From Manihot esculenta (taxonomy: Eukaryota > Streptophyta > Magnoliopsida > Malpighiales > Euphorbiaceae), in assembly GCF_001659605.2 (NCBI RefSeq), contig NC_035174.2, positions 5,396,389 to 5,460,388 of the forward strand: a DNA stretch of 64,000 nucleotides. The letters run 5' to 3'. The position numbers were made by a program, and so were the translations under genes. Under the pieces are notes generated by a model. It was not told the origin of the DNA. It worked only from the letters and a program-made list of their open reading frames with translations, and did not search any database. Shown in pieces: positions 48,306 to 59,790 of this stretch; position 1 is the stretch's first letter, and each line of letters opens with the position of its first letter.

Positions 48306-48860
48306 ACAGAGATAAGTTAGGATAATCTTTTGTCAAGATAATGAAAGCAAGACTAAAGCAAACCTCTGGGGCAACAAAGCAATGAAGCTCCAGGCTCACC
48401 TCAATCCGTTTGAAGAAGGCGTCAAATAGATCCTTTGCGGAAAAAACAGGAGAATCTCGCTGGAAGAAGGAAATAGACAGAGGGCTGGAAGGAAAGACTC
48501 CTTTTCTCCGACAAAGAGCCTAAAAGTGAAGAGGAGTTGACGCTGATATATACTCAAAATCTGAAGTCTTAGCGCAAAGTAAAGTAACTCTAGACTCTGA
48601 ACCCGCGATGTCAGGAACTTTAAAAGATATTCATGGAAAAGGAAAAAAGAGGCATGTCCAGGCGATAATGGCAGGAAAGTAAAAAGAGCAGAGTATATGA
48701 GGGGCAAGGAAAGGCCAGAAAGGGAAAGAGGCAGATAGGATTCAAGAAATGAGGAATGACAAAAAGATGAAAGGGAGTTATGAAGGCACCTACACGCGAA
48801 CAGGCGCGGTCATAATGGTTCTCGATATTCACCCCCTCGGCAGTCGGAGCAATAACTGCC

Positions 48861-48879
48861 AAGAAGGTGAAGGGGCAAT
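48861..48879 (+). other. Polypurine tract of element A
   Basis: AAGAAGGTGAAGGGGCAAT lies directly before the 3' LTR start TGATGACCGC at 48880. Confidence 0.85.
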
Positions 48880-48892
48880 TGATGACCGCTGG
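48880..48892 (+). repeat. First 13 bases of element A's 3' LTR
   Basis: TGATGACCGCTGG matches the start of the 5' LTR except for one base. Insertion D follows, and the last five bases (GCTGG) are repeated at 61641-61645 as D's target duplication. Confidence 0.92.
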
Positions 48893-49677
48893 TGTAACAG
48901 CCCGGAAACCGATTCCCTACCGTAACGGCCCGAACCGCCACCGGCGCTAGGATCCAGATCGGCTTAAGGCCGCCGGGACCCGTAGCAAGCCAAACATACC
49001 TCCTATCACCTGGTCAAATCCCCTACATGATCAAAACTTTAACATAAAAACTGAAACATAAGATGTATAGACCGAACTTGACCTGTATGCAACAAAGCTG
49101 AAAACATAAAAGGGTCCCCTACTAGAGCCCTCATCAAAACTCTAGCTGGGTCATCATAACATACATCAAGCTGGGATTACATCCAAGGAACTAGAACCTA
49201 ACCTGTGCATGCATCAAACCACAAACATAAGACCTCCTGCAGGGCCCTCATCAATTACCATAGCGTGGTAAACAACACATGTCACAAGATTAGTTCAAAC
49301 ACAACTCAACATCCTAAAACATTACATACATCATGTATTAAACAGGGACTAACCGAGTCTCAGGGCCAAGCACAGTACTAATCCATAAACATAACGCTAC
49401 TATACTTGTATTACATTACAATCCATTATGTCAGTTTACAATACATGTCCACACTAAAACGCTAATCTAATACTATTACATCAGCAAGACCTTTACCCTT
49501 GACGTCTTCCTGGACTACCTCTGACCTGCAAAACTGGGGTTAGGGGAGAGGGGTGAGCTAAAAAGCCCAGTGAGTAGAAACAAAGAAAACATGTGATAAA
49601 GCATGATCTCATGGAATGCATCACATCACAAGTAAATCACATCATCTCAGATGGACGGATCAAAACTCCCTCGAATC

Positions 49678-49820
49678 TGTGCCCGGCCCGCAAAGGAGCT
49701 CCTCAGGTCTTTACTGTACAATCAGATAGTACCGAAGTACTCTGTGCCCGGCCCCTCTCAGAGGCTCCTCAGGACTTTACTGTGCCCAGCCCTCGATGGG
49801 GCTCCTCAGGTCTTTACTGT
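49678..49820. repeat. Minisatellite in solo LTR D
   Basis: Three irregular copies of TGTGCCCGGCCC, then a GAGCTCCTCAGG-like stretch, then TCTTTACTGT occur here. They are repeated at about 59816-59960 in the second duplicate. Confidence 0.8.
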
Positions 49821-50226
49821 GAGGGCTAATGTATCCAAAACTATGTCCGATCTGTCACATCATACAATGTACAAGGAGCAGTGCCAAGTACAAGGTTAAA
49901 TGCAATGCCTCATATTCGTGTACACTAATGCAATCAATCCTACTATTCATCATGATGCATGAAACATGCTAAAAGCATTTGATTTCATAAATTAAAAGAT
50001 TAAGTTTACAATACATGTCCACACTAAAACGCTAATCTAATACTATTACATCAGCAAGACCTTTACCCTTGACGTCTTCCTGGACTACCTCTGACCTGCA
50101 AAACTGGGGTTACGGGAGAGGGGTGAGCTAAAAAGCCCAGTGAGTAGAAACAAAGAAAACATGTGATAAAGCATGATCTCATGGAATGCATCACATCACA
50201 AGTAAATCACATCATCTCAGATGGAC

Positions 50227-52409
50227 TGTAACGACCCCAAAATGGACCGTCACCGGCGCTAGGATTCAGGTCGGCTTAAGGCCGCCAGAACCCGTAGCAA
50301 GCCTGCTATACTCTCTGTGTACCTGTAAACCTCATACATGATCATACATTTTCTGTGAAAATAAAACTCTTTGCTGAACCAAGGCTTAACCTGTGCATGC
50401 ACTATCTCTGTACTCTGTACTCATGTACTCTGTACTCTGTATCCCTGACTAGAGCTTGCTCTAGATGGGTTAACTCATACCTGTTAAGCCTGGTTTTCAC
50501 ATACAGGAAAACATATATACATATACAGATCATGTATAAAACATACATCACTAGGTCAAGCAACAACTATTACATCTCTTTAATATTACATGTCCACTCT
50601 AAGCTATTACAGATCTCTTTACTTTTCCTGTACTCTGCTGGACTGTCCCTGTACACTGTACACTGAACCTGCAAAACTGGCGTTAAGGGAGTGGGATGAG
50701 CTCTATAGCCCAATGAGTAGAACAGTAAAACATCTCAGTAAAATATGATCTCATGGAATGCACCATATCACAGACAAGCCACATCAAGAGTAAACCTGTC
50801 ACCACATAGTCCCAGTAACTCTGTGCCAGGGCGTAGAATCGAGCACCTGGTCTTCCTGTCATATATGTATATGTGTATATAACACCTCTGTACTTACCAT
50901 TGCCAGGGCGTAGTCAAAGGCTCCTGGACTTTGCTATACCTGCCAGGGCGTAGTCAAAGGCTCCTGGACTTGCTATACGTGCCAGGGCGTAGTCAAAGGC
51001 TCCTGGACTTCCTGTCTGAGACTATTGGATCATTCAGCATTCACTCACATCACCAAATAACAATGCAATGCAACATATTCGTGACTAATGCAATCAACCT
51101 ATGGCATAAACATGATGCATGAGATATGCTAAAAGCAGTTTGTAGTTCAATTAAAAATCATCAGTCTTAAGTTTAGTTCCACTCACCTCTGGCTAACTGG
51201 ACTGACTGACTCTGCAGGTTCTGAATCTCTGGAGCAGTACTCACTGCTGCTCTCTCTGGTTCCTCTGGTCTGTACCTATACAGATGGACTCAAATGAGGG
51301 ACCAAATAAGCTTATGAATAACTCTCTTAACCTCCCTAAGAATCCCCTTAAACTCACTCAACTATCCATGTAACACATGTAAAAGAAAGCTGGACAGAAC
51401 ACTTTCGGCGGCAGGTTCGGCGGCCGAATGTCCTCTCCAGAGACGAAACTCAAGCACCTTCGGCGGCACCTTCGGCGGCCGAATCCCCCAAACAGAGCCG
51501 AACATGCACAACTTGCGGGGGCAAGCTGTGGCAGCCTAAGCCACCATGCAAGAGGTTCGGCGGCCGAATGAACCTTCGGCTGCCGAACCTGAGTTCATCC
51601 AGAACTCAGCTTCAACGGCAAAACATCTCCTCCTTCCCTTCAAGCTCTCCATACATGCATATACCAACTCCTCAACACACATATACATAAGTATATGATC
51701 ACAGGGGTCCAAAACTATCTAATAACCCCAAACAACAAATCCAACATAACACATAAACATGTATACATACATAAATCATCCAAACTATCATTAAGAACCT
51801 AAACATGCATCTCCTTCTACAAATCCCCCTAAAACCTTCAGAAAACATATTCAAGAACATCACTTACCTCCTGTAGTAAGAAGCTACACACTCTGAACAA
51901 GGGAAAACGGATCACCTCCTCTCACACTCTCAAACTCTCTCAAACTCACTTTTTGCTTCACAATCTTCAACACTTGGTAAATGAGCAAACTCCTGCATGA
52001 GCTGCTCAAACTCAGCAAATAAACCAAGGGAGACGTGGCCAAACTTCTGGCAACAAAGGGGACATAACACCTGTCCAAAATGCTGACTAAGGATGCCCAA
52101 AAGCTAGCTGGCCAACTCAGTTTCGGCTGCCCAAACGCATGCAAAACCATGCAACATTCGGGGGCCGAACCTGAACTTCCGAAGCCAAACATTGAGCACT
52201 TTCGGCGGCCGAACTTATCTTCGGCGGCCGAACTTGGCTCCTCTGCCTTGGTTCATTTCAACTCAAAACTCAAAACTAAAGAACTGTAAAACCATAAAAC
52301 ACCTCATAACACTGAGAAAACATAACTCCTACCCTTATATAGAATCCCAACACCCCGGATTCCATCAGACAAAAGGAATTCCGGTGCCGGATTCTAGCCG
52401 GGTATTACA
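50227..52409 (-). repeat. 3' LTR of element E
   Basis: This left LTR on the + strand begins TGTAACGACCCC and ends CCGGGTATTACA. It holds TTCGGCGGC motif clusters at about 51400-51590 and 52200-52235 and a CTCTGTACTCTGTA-like repeat at about 50405-50445. Confidence 0.95.
50823..51012. repeat. Minisatellite in the element E LTR
   Basis: Four units start TGCCAGGGCGTAG; the last three share TGCCAGGGCGTAGTCAAAGG followed by CTCCTGGACTT. The right LTR repeats the array at 58204-58392. Confidence 0.9.
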
Positions 52410-52446
52410 TTCTCCCCTCCTTAAGAACATTCGTCCTCGGATGTTC
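52410..52446 (-). other. Polypurine tract and adjacent hairpin of element E
   Basis: On the minus strand TAAGGAGGGGAGAA precedes the 3' LTR. Next to it are the arms GAACATTCG (52425-52433) and CGGATGTTC (52438-52446), the same hairpin as in element C with one mismatch and a 4-base loop. Confidence 0.82.
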
Positions 52447-52486
52447 CTAAAACATACAAAAACAAAACACAAGGAGGAAACTAACC

Positions 52487-55400
52487 TCAAAACAAATATG
52501 GATACTGCTGGAGCATAGACTCTCGCGTCTCCCACGTGCATTCTTCTAGATTATGGTGGTTCCATAGAACTTTCACCATCGGAATCTCCTTGTTCCTTAG
52601 CTGTCTGATCTGCGTGTCCAGAATCCGCACTGGCTGCTCTATATAGGTGAGATCCGTATGAATCTCCACCTCAGGCTCACTCAGAACCTGATTCGGATCT
52701 GACACAAACTGTCGTAGCATAGAAACATGAAATACCGGGTGAATCCTCTCCATAGAAGCAGGTAAATCCAGCTTATACGACACATTTCCGATCCTCTGCA
52801 ACACCTCAAAGGGTCCAATGTACCGTGGAGCCAATTTACCTTTCTTTCCAAACCGAACCACTCCTTTTATTGGAGACACTTTCAGCAATACCCAATTACC
52901 CTCCTGAAACTCTAACTGCTTCCTACGAACGTCTGCATAACTTTTCTGTCTACTCTGAGCTGTTCTGATTCTCTCTCTGATCATGGGCACCATTCTACTA
53001 GTAATGTCTACTAACTCTGGCCCTGCAAGAGCCTTCTCTCCTACCTCTTCCCAGCAAACAGGGGATCTGCACTTCCTCCCATACAAAGCTTCATAAGGAG
53101 CCATCCCGATGCTCGCATGATGGCTGTTATTGTAGGCAAACTCCACCAAAGGTAGATGCTGCCTCCAAGAACCGCCAAAGTCTAACACACATAGTCGAAG
53201 CATATCCTCTATGGTCTGGATGGTCCTTTCTGACTGTCCATCAGTCTGTGGGTGGAAAGCAGTACTAAAATCCAATCTTGTGCCCATTGCACTTTGCAGA
53301 CTCCGCCAAAAGCGGGAGGTAAACTGAGGTCCTCTGTCTGAAACTATAGACACTGGGACTCCATGTAATCTCACAATCTCATCCAGATAGACCTGTGCCA
53401 ACTTATCCACAGAATAGTTACTCCGTACTGGAAGAAAATGAGCAGATTTCGTGAGTCTGTCCACAATCACCCATATCGAGTCTATCCTGTTGGACGCTAC
53501 TGGTAAACCCACTACAAAATCCATGGCTATGTTCTCCCATTTCCACTCTGGAATCGGTAATGGGTTAAGCATTCCGGCTGGTTTCTGATGCTCTAATTTC
53601 ACCCTCTGACAAACCTCACAGGCTGTCACGAACTGCGCCACTTCTTTCTTCATGGCTGGCCACCAATAGACCCTTTTCAGATCCTGATACATCTTGGTAG
53701 CTCCTGGGTGAACACTGTACCTCGCATTATGAGCTTCCCTCATAATGTCTTCCTTTACACTGCCCCTATCTGGTACACAAAGTCGACTCCCATAGCGAAG
53801 GATCCCTTTGCTGTCAAATCTGAACTCTGCATTGTTGCCTGACTGAACAGTCCTGGCAATTTTCATCAACTCAGGGTCCTCATGCTGTCTCTGAGCTATC
53901 TGCTCCAGAAACACAGGTGTCACTCTCATCTGTGCTATCAACGCACCTGTACCAGACAACTCTAGCTGTAGTCCCTCGTCAAAGAGCTTATAAAGCTCCA
54001 TCACAACCGGTCTCCGCTCTGCTGCTATATGGGATAAACTGCCTAGTGACTTCCGGCTTAGGGCGTCTGCGACAACATTCGCTTTACCCGGATGATACTG
54101 GATCTTACAATCATAATCACTGAGCAATTCAACCCATCTTCTCTACCGCAAATTCAGCTCTCTCTGACTTAAGATGTACTGTAAACTCTTGTGATCGGTG
54201 AAGATCTCGCATTTAACCCCGTAGAGGTAATGCCGCCACATCTTAAGTGCAAAGATAACTGCTGCCATCTCTAGGTCATGGGTAGGGTAATTCAACTCGT
54301 GCTTCTTCAACTGTCTAGAAGCATAAGCTATTACTCTATCACTCTGCATCAATACACAACCCAATCCCACTCGAGATGCATCACAGAACACTGTGAAATC
54401 CTTGTCACTAACAGGCAGAGCTAACACTGGTGCTGTTGTCAATCTCCTCTTGAGCTCTTCAAAGCTCTCTTCACACTGGTCTGACCAGATAAACTTCTGG
54501 TTCTTCTGAGTCAATTTGGTCATAGGAGCTGCTATCTTTGAGAAGTTCTGAACGAACCTCCTGTAGTAACCTGCCAGTCCCAGAAAGCTTTTAATCTCAG
54601 TTACTGTCGTGGGTCTGGACCAGTTAGCTACAGCCTCTATCTTCTTGGGATCTACCTCAATACCCTCTGCTGATACCACATGTCCCAAGAAGGCAATGCT
54701 CCGTAACCAAAACTCACACTTCGAGAACTTGGCATATAAACCATGCTCTCTCAGTGTCTGCAAAACAATCCTCAGATGCTGGGCATGCTCCTCTGCATCT
54801 CTGGAATACACTAAGATATCATCGATAAACACAATGACAAAGTGATCCAGAAACTCACTGAATACCCTGTTCATGAGATCCATAAATGCTGCAGGGGCGT
54901 TAGTCAACCCGAACGGCATCACTAAGAACTCATAATGCCCATATCTGGTCCGGAAAGCTGTCTTAGGCACATCTGCCTCTCTGACTCTCAACTGATGATA
55001 CCCAGATCTCAGATCTATTTTCGAGAAACAACCTGCTCCAGCTAGCTGGTCAAATAGATCATCAATCCGAGGTAAGGGATACCTATTCTTGATAGTGACC
55101 TTGTTCAACTGTCTGTAGTCGATACAAAGTCTAAGGGATCCATCCTTCTTTCTGACAAAGAGCACTGGAGCACCCCAAGGTGAGGTACTAGGGCGGATGA
55201 AACCCTTATCTACCAAATCCTGCAACTGTTCTTTCAACTCTGATAACTCAGCTAGCGCCATCCTGTAGGGAGGTATAGAGATAGGTCTGGTACCTGGCAA
55301 TAATTCAATGTCAAATCCTATCTCCCTATCAGGTGGTAGTCCTGGCAAATCGTCTGGGAACACATCGAGAAACTCTCGGACTACTGGTACTGTGGCTGGT

Positions 55401-57394
55401 TCCCTAACCTGACTATCTAGCTCTCTCACATGAGCTAGAAACCCCTGACAACCCCTCCTAAGCAAACGACGAGCCTGAAGGGCTGAAATCATACCTCTGG
55501 GTGTACCTCTCCTGTCTCCTCTGAAGACACACTCTGACCCATCCTGGTCTCTGAGACTCACTAACTTCTCTCGACAGTCCAACGTAGCACTATATGCAGA
55601 TAGCCAATCCATCCCTAGAATGACATCAAAATCGGTCAAGTCTAGAACCACAAGGTCAGCTGGAAGGCATCTACCCTCTATAAACACTGGACTGAAACGA
55701 CAGACTGACACTACCACTGATGGGTCACATCTAGGTCCACTGACCCAGAGAGGATACTCTAACTCAGAAATGATCAAACCCAATCTCTCTACGGCTCTCG
55801 AAGCAATAAAGGAATGAGAAGCACCGGGGTCCATCAAAACATACACATCTGAACACCCAATGATGAGATTACCTGACACCACTGTGTTCGACGTGTTAGC
55901 CTCCTCCTGTGTCACTGTGAAAATCCGTGCTGGGGCTACCGGATTTCCACCTCGGGAACCTGCTGCTGAAGTAGAGGCTACCCCTCTCCCTCTACCTCTG
56001 CCACTAGTCTGAGGCATGACTGGAGCTGCTGGCCGTACAACTGGCTGTACCACACTGCCTGAACTCATCTGCTGGGATGGTGCAAAAGTCATCTGCGGAC
56101 AATCCCGAGCAATATGCCCTTCCTGTCCACATCGAAAACAAGCTGTAGATCCCAACCGACAAACTCCTCCATGTGGTTTTCCGCATCGTCTGCAGACTGG
56201 AGCTGTGCCAGAGCTTGAGCCACTACCTATTCCCAGACCTGACTTGACTTTATTCCAGAACTTACTCTTTGTTCCTCTTGCTCTATCCCCTCTCTTACCG
56301 CCTGTTGAACCTGAACTGGGGGCCTTAGCACCCGAAGCCTGTGCCTGTGACTGTTTCTGAATATTGGCACTAGCTTCCATTTTCCTGGCTGCGTCTACTA
56401 TCGTATGGAAACTCTCCTTTTCTGCTGGAAGAATCAAGGAAGCATACCTGGGATGCAATCTCATAGTATATCTCCTTGCTTTCTTCTGATCAGTATCATA
56501 GGCTTGACCCACGTACTGAAGCAGATCTAGAAACTTATCTGTAAAGTCATCAACACTCATCTCATCTGTCTGTCGCAACTGTTCAAATTCAATTATTTTC
56601 ATCTCCCTCGAACTGTCAGGAAAAGCCCACCCGGCAAACTCATTGGCGAACTCTCCCCATGACATGCTGTCCATTCTAGGCTCCACATAATTTTTAAACC
56701 ATTCTCTGGCTTTCTTGCACTTTATTGTGAAACCTGCCATCTCAATGGCTCTCCTATCATCTGCTCCCAATTCACTGGTGATCATCCTAACTGCTCTGAG
56801 GTAATCAAATGGATCATCTCCTGTGTTGTATTTAGGAGCATCCAATTTCAAGTACTCCGTCATTTGGACTTTACCTCCAGATGAGCTAGGTTCATGTTTG
56901 TCAACAACAGGGGCTACTGGTTCTGGTGGTAGTACTGGTTCATTTGGCTCTAGGTGTGCTGCACTTGGACGGGTAGGGGAAGATGGATACATAGGATATG
57001 GTGGATAGTAAGGATAAGGCATATAAGGCATATAAGGAGGATATGGCACAAAACTCGAGTACTCCGACATACCTCCCATCGGATACTCTGGATAACCAAA
57101 ACCTGAGGTCTGAGCACCTCCCTGCGACTCTCCCATACCTTCCTCAAAACTGCCTATACCCATGCTATCATCTCTAGACTGATCAATTTCCATAGCTTCC
57201 CTCCTTTCCTCTGATCTTCCTCCCCTAACTGTTCCTCTTCTGCTCTCGTCGACAGACCTTCTAGGGTCTATTGACATACCTTCCCTGCTAGATCTCTGAG
57301 ACCTTGCCCTTGGCAATGCAGGAGGACGAGCAGCTGGTCTCTCACTCTCTGGTGGGACTCCAGTCAATCGAGCTGATCGACGAGTTCCTCGCAT
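52487..57394 (-). pseudogene. Element E gag-pol with one in-frame stop
   Basis: From the ATG at 57394 ([10 protein letters not shown]) the frame runs for 1083 residues to a TAG at 54143-54145. It then continues in the same frame to 52487, for 1636 codons including the terminal stop. Gag, the CCHC knuckle ([14 protein letters not shown]), protease (DPGAS), reverse transcriptase (FIDD) and most of RNase H lie before the stop. The end of RNase H, the integrase and the chromodomain lie after it. Element C has a glutamine codon at this place, so one C-to-T change explains the stop. No frameshift is seen. Confidence 0.93.
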
Positions 57395-57591
57395 CTTTAC
57401 TCTGGAAACACAACATATAACATACCATTTTAGCACATAAACATCACATAGCAATCATACACTCATGGCATATCATAACAGATAGGACTCAAGACCCTAT
57501 CCTAGTGGACATGATTTTCCTATTGTGCTTGACCACTTCTAACCTGTCTGAGCCCAACACTGTCTCTATAGGTCTGATCATGTGAACCTAG

Positions 57592-57604
57592 GGCTCTGAT
57601 ACCA
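57592..57604 (-). other. Primer-binding site of element E, initiator Met tRNA
   Basis: Minus-strand TGGTATCAGAGCC lies three bases after the 5' LTR, as in element C. Confidence 0.93.
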
Positions 57605-57607
57605 ATC

Positions 57608-59790
57608 TGTAACGACCCCAAAATGGACCGTCACCGGCGCTAGGATTCAGGTCGGCTTAAGGCCGCCAGAACCCGTAGCAAGCTTGCTATACTCTCTGTG
57701 TACCTGTAAACCTCATACATGATCATACATTTTCTGTGAAAATAAAACTCTTTGCTGAACCAAGGCTTAACCTGTGCATGCACTATCTCTGTACTCTGTA
57801 CTCATGTACTCTGTACTCTGTATCCCTGACTAGAGCTTGCTCTAGATGGGTTAACTCATACCTGTTAAGCCTGGTTTTCACATACAGGAAAACATATATA
57901 CATATACAGATCATGTATAAAACATACATCACTAGGTCAAGCAACAACTATTACATCTCTTTAATATTACATGTCCACTCTAAGCTATTACAGATCTCTT
58001 TACTTTTCCTGTACTCTGCTGGACTGTCCCTGTACACTGTACACTGAACCTGCAAAACTGGGGTTAAGGGAGTGGGATGAGCTCTATAGCCCAGTGAGTA
58101 GAACAGTAAAACATCTCAGTAAAATATGATCTCATGGAATGCACCATATCACAGACAAGCCACATCAAGAGTAAACCTGTCACCACATAGTCCTAGTAAC
58201 TCTGTGCCAGGGCGTAGAATCGAGCACCTGGTCTTCCTGTTATATATGTATATGTGTATATAACACCTCTGTACTTACCATTGCCAGGGCGTAGTCAAAG
58301 GCTCCTGGACTTTGCTATACCTGCCAGGGCGTAGTCAAAGGCTCCTGGACTTGCTATACGTGCCAGGGTGTAGTCAAAGGCTCCTGGACTTCCTGTCTGA
58401 GACTATTGGATCATTCAGCATTCACTCACATCACCAAATAACAATGCAATGCAACATATTCGTGACTAATGCAATCAACCTATGGCATAAACATGATGCA
58501 TGAGATATGCTAAAAGCAGTTTGTAGTTCAATTAAAAATCATCAGTCTTAAGTTTAGTTCCACTCACCTCTGGCTAACTGGACTGACTGACTCTGCAGGT
58601 TCTGAATCTCTGGAGCAGTACTCACTGCTGCTCTCTCTGGTTCCTCTGGTCTGTACCTATACAGATGGACTCAAATGAGGGACCAAATAAGCTTATGAAT
58701 AACTCTCTTAACCTCCCTAAGAATCCCCTTAAACTCACTCAACTATCCATGTAACACATGTAAAAGAAAGCTGGACAGAACACTTTCGGCGGCAGGTTCG
58801 GCGGCCGAATGTCCTCTCCAGAGACGAAACTCAAGCACCTTCGGCGGCACCTTCGGCGGCCGAATCCCCCAAACAGAGCCGAACATGCACAACTTGCGGG
58901 GGCAAGCTGTGGCAGCCTAAGCCACCATGCAAGAGGTTCGGCGGCCGAATGAACCTTCGGCTGCCGAACCTGAGTTCATCCAGAACTCAGCTTCAACGGC
59001 AAAACATCTCCTCCTTCCCTTCAAGCTCTCCATACATGCATATACCAACTCCTCAACACACATATACATAAGTATATGATCACAGGGGTCCAAAACTATC
59101 TAATAACCCCAAACAACAAATCCAACATAACACATAAACATGTATACATACATAAATCATCCAAACTATCATTAAGAACCTAAACATGCATCTCCTTCTA
59201 CAAATCCCCCTAAAACCTTCAGAAAACATATTCAAGAACATCACTTACCTCCTGTAGTAAGAAGCTACACACTCTGAACAAGGGAAAACGGATCACCTCC
59301 TCTCACACTCTCAAACTCTCTCAAACTCACTTTTTGCTTCACAATCTTCAACACTTGGTAAATGAGCAAACTCCTGCATGAGCTGCTCAAACTCAGCAAA
59401 TAAACCAAGGGAGACGTGGCCAAACTTCTGGCAACAAAGGGGACATAACACCTGTCCAAAATGCTGACTAAGGATGCCCAAAAGCTAGCTGGCCAACTCA
59501 GTTTCGGCTGCCCAAACGCATGCAAAACCATGCAACATTCGGGGGCCGAACCTGAACTTCCGAAGCCAAACATTGAGCACTTTCGGCGGCCGAACTTATC
59601 TTCGGCGGCCGAACTTGGCTCCTCTGCCTTGGTTCATTTCAACTCAAAACTCAAAACTAAAGAACTGTAAAACCATAAAACACCTCATAACACTGAGAAA
59701 ACATAACTCCTACCCTTATATAGAATCCCAACACCCCGGATTCCATCAGACAAAAGGAATTTCGGTGCCGGATTCTAGCCGGGTATTACA
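57608..59790 (-). repeat. 5' LTR of element E
   Basis: This right LTR has the same length as the left one (2183 bp) and differs at only a few bases. On the minus strand a TATATAAG string lies at about 59715-59722, only 70 bases from the LTR start, so it is a weak candidate for the TATA box. Confidence 0.95.

Larger units (their letters stand above)
42012..48860 (+). other. Long 3' tail of element A between integrase and polypurine tract
   Basis: This 6.9-kb stretch separates pol from the 3' LTR. It holds two tandem-repeat arrays and degenerate antisense ORFs, annotated separately. Such tails, with repeats and extra ORFs on the opposite strand, are known in Tat-lineage elements. Between those features, at about 42740-43530 and 46780-47080, I see only non-coding, purine-rich sequence. 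Confidence 0.75.
50227..59790 (-). mobile_element. Element E: chromodomain Ty3/gypsy retrotransposon with one broken gag-pol
   Basis: Two 2183-bp LTRs (50227-52409 and 57608-59790) enclose a minus-strand gag-pol. The duplication TGGAC flanks the element (50222-50226 and 59791-59795). The LTRs differ at about seven sites by eye (for example GGCGTTAAGG against GGGGTTAAGG), so the insertion is young but older than C if rates are equal. The primer-binding site, polypurine tract and hairpin are present. It is related to C, but clearly another family: the LTRs align only in parts. Confidence 0.95.
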
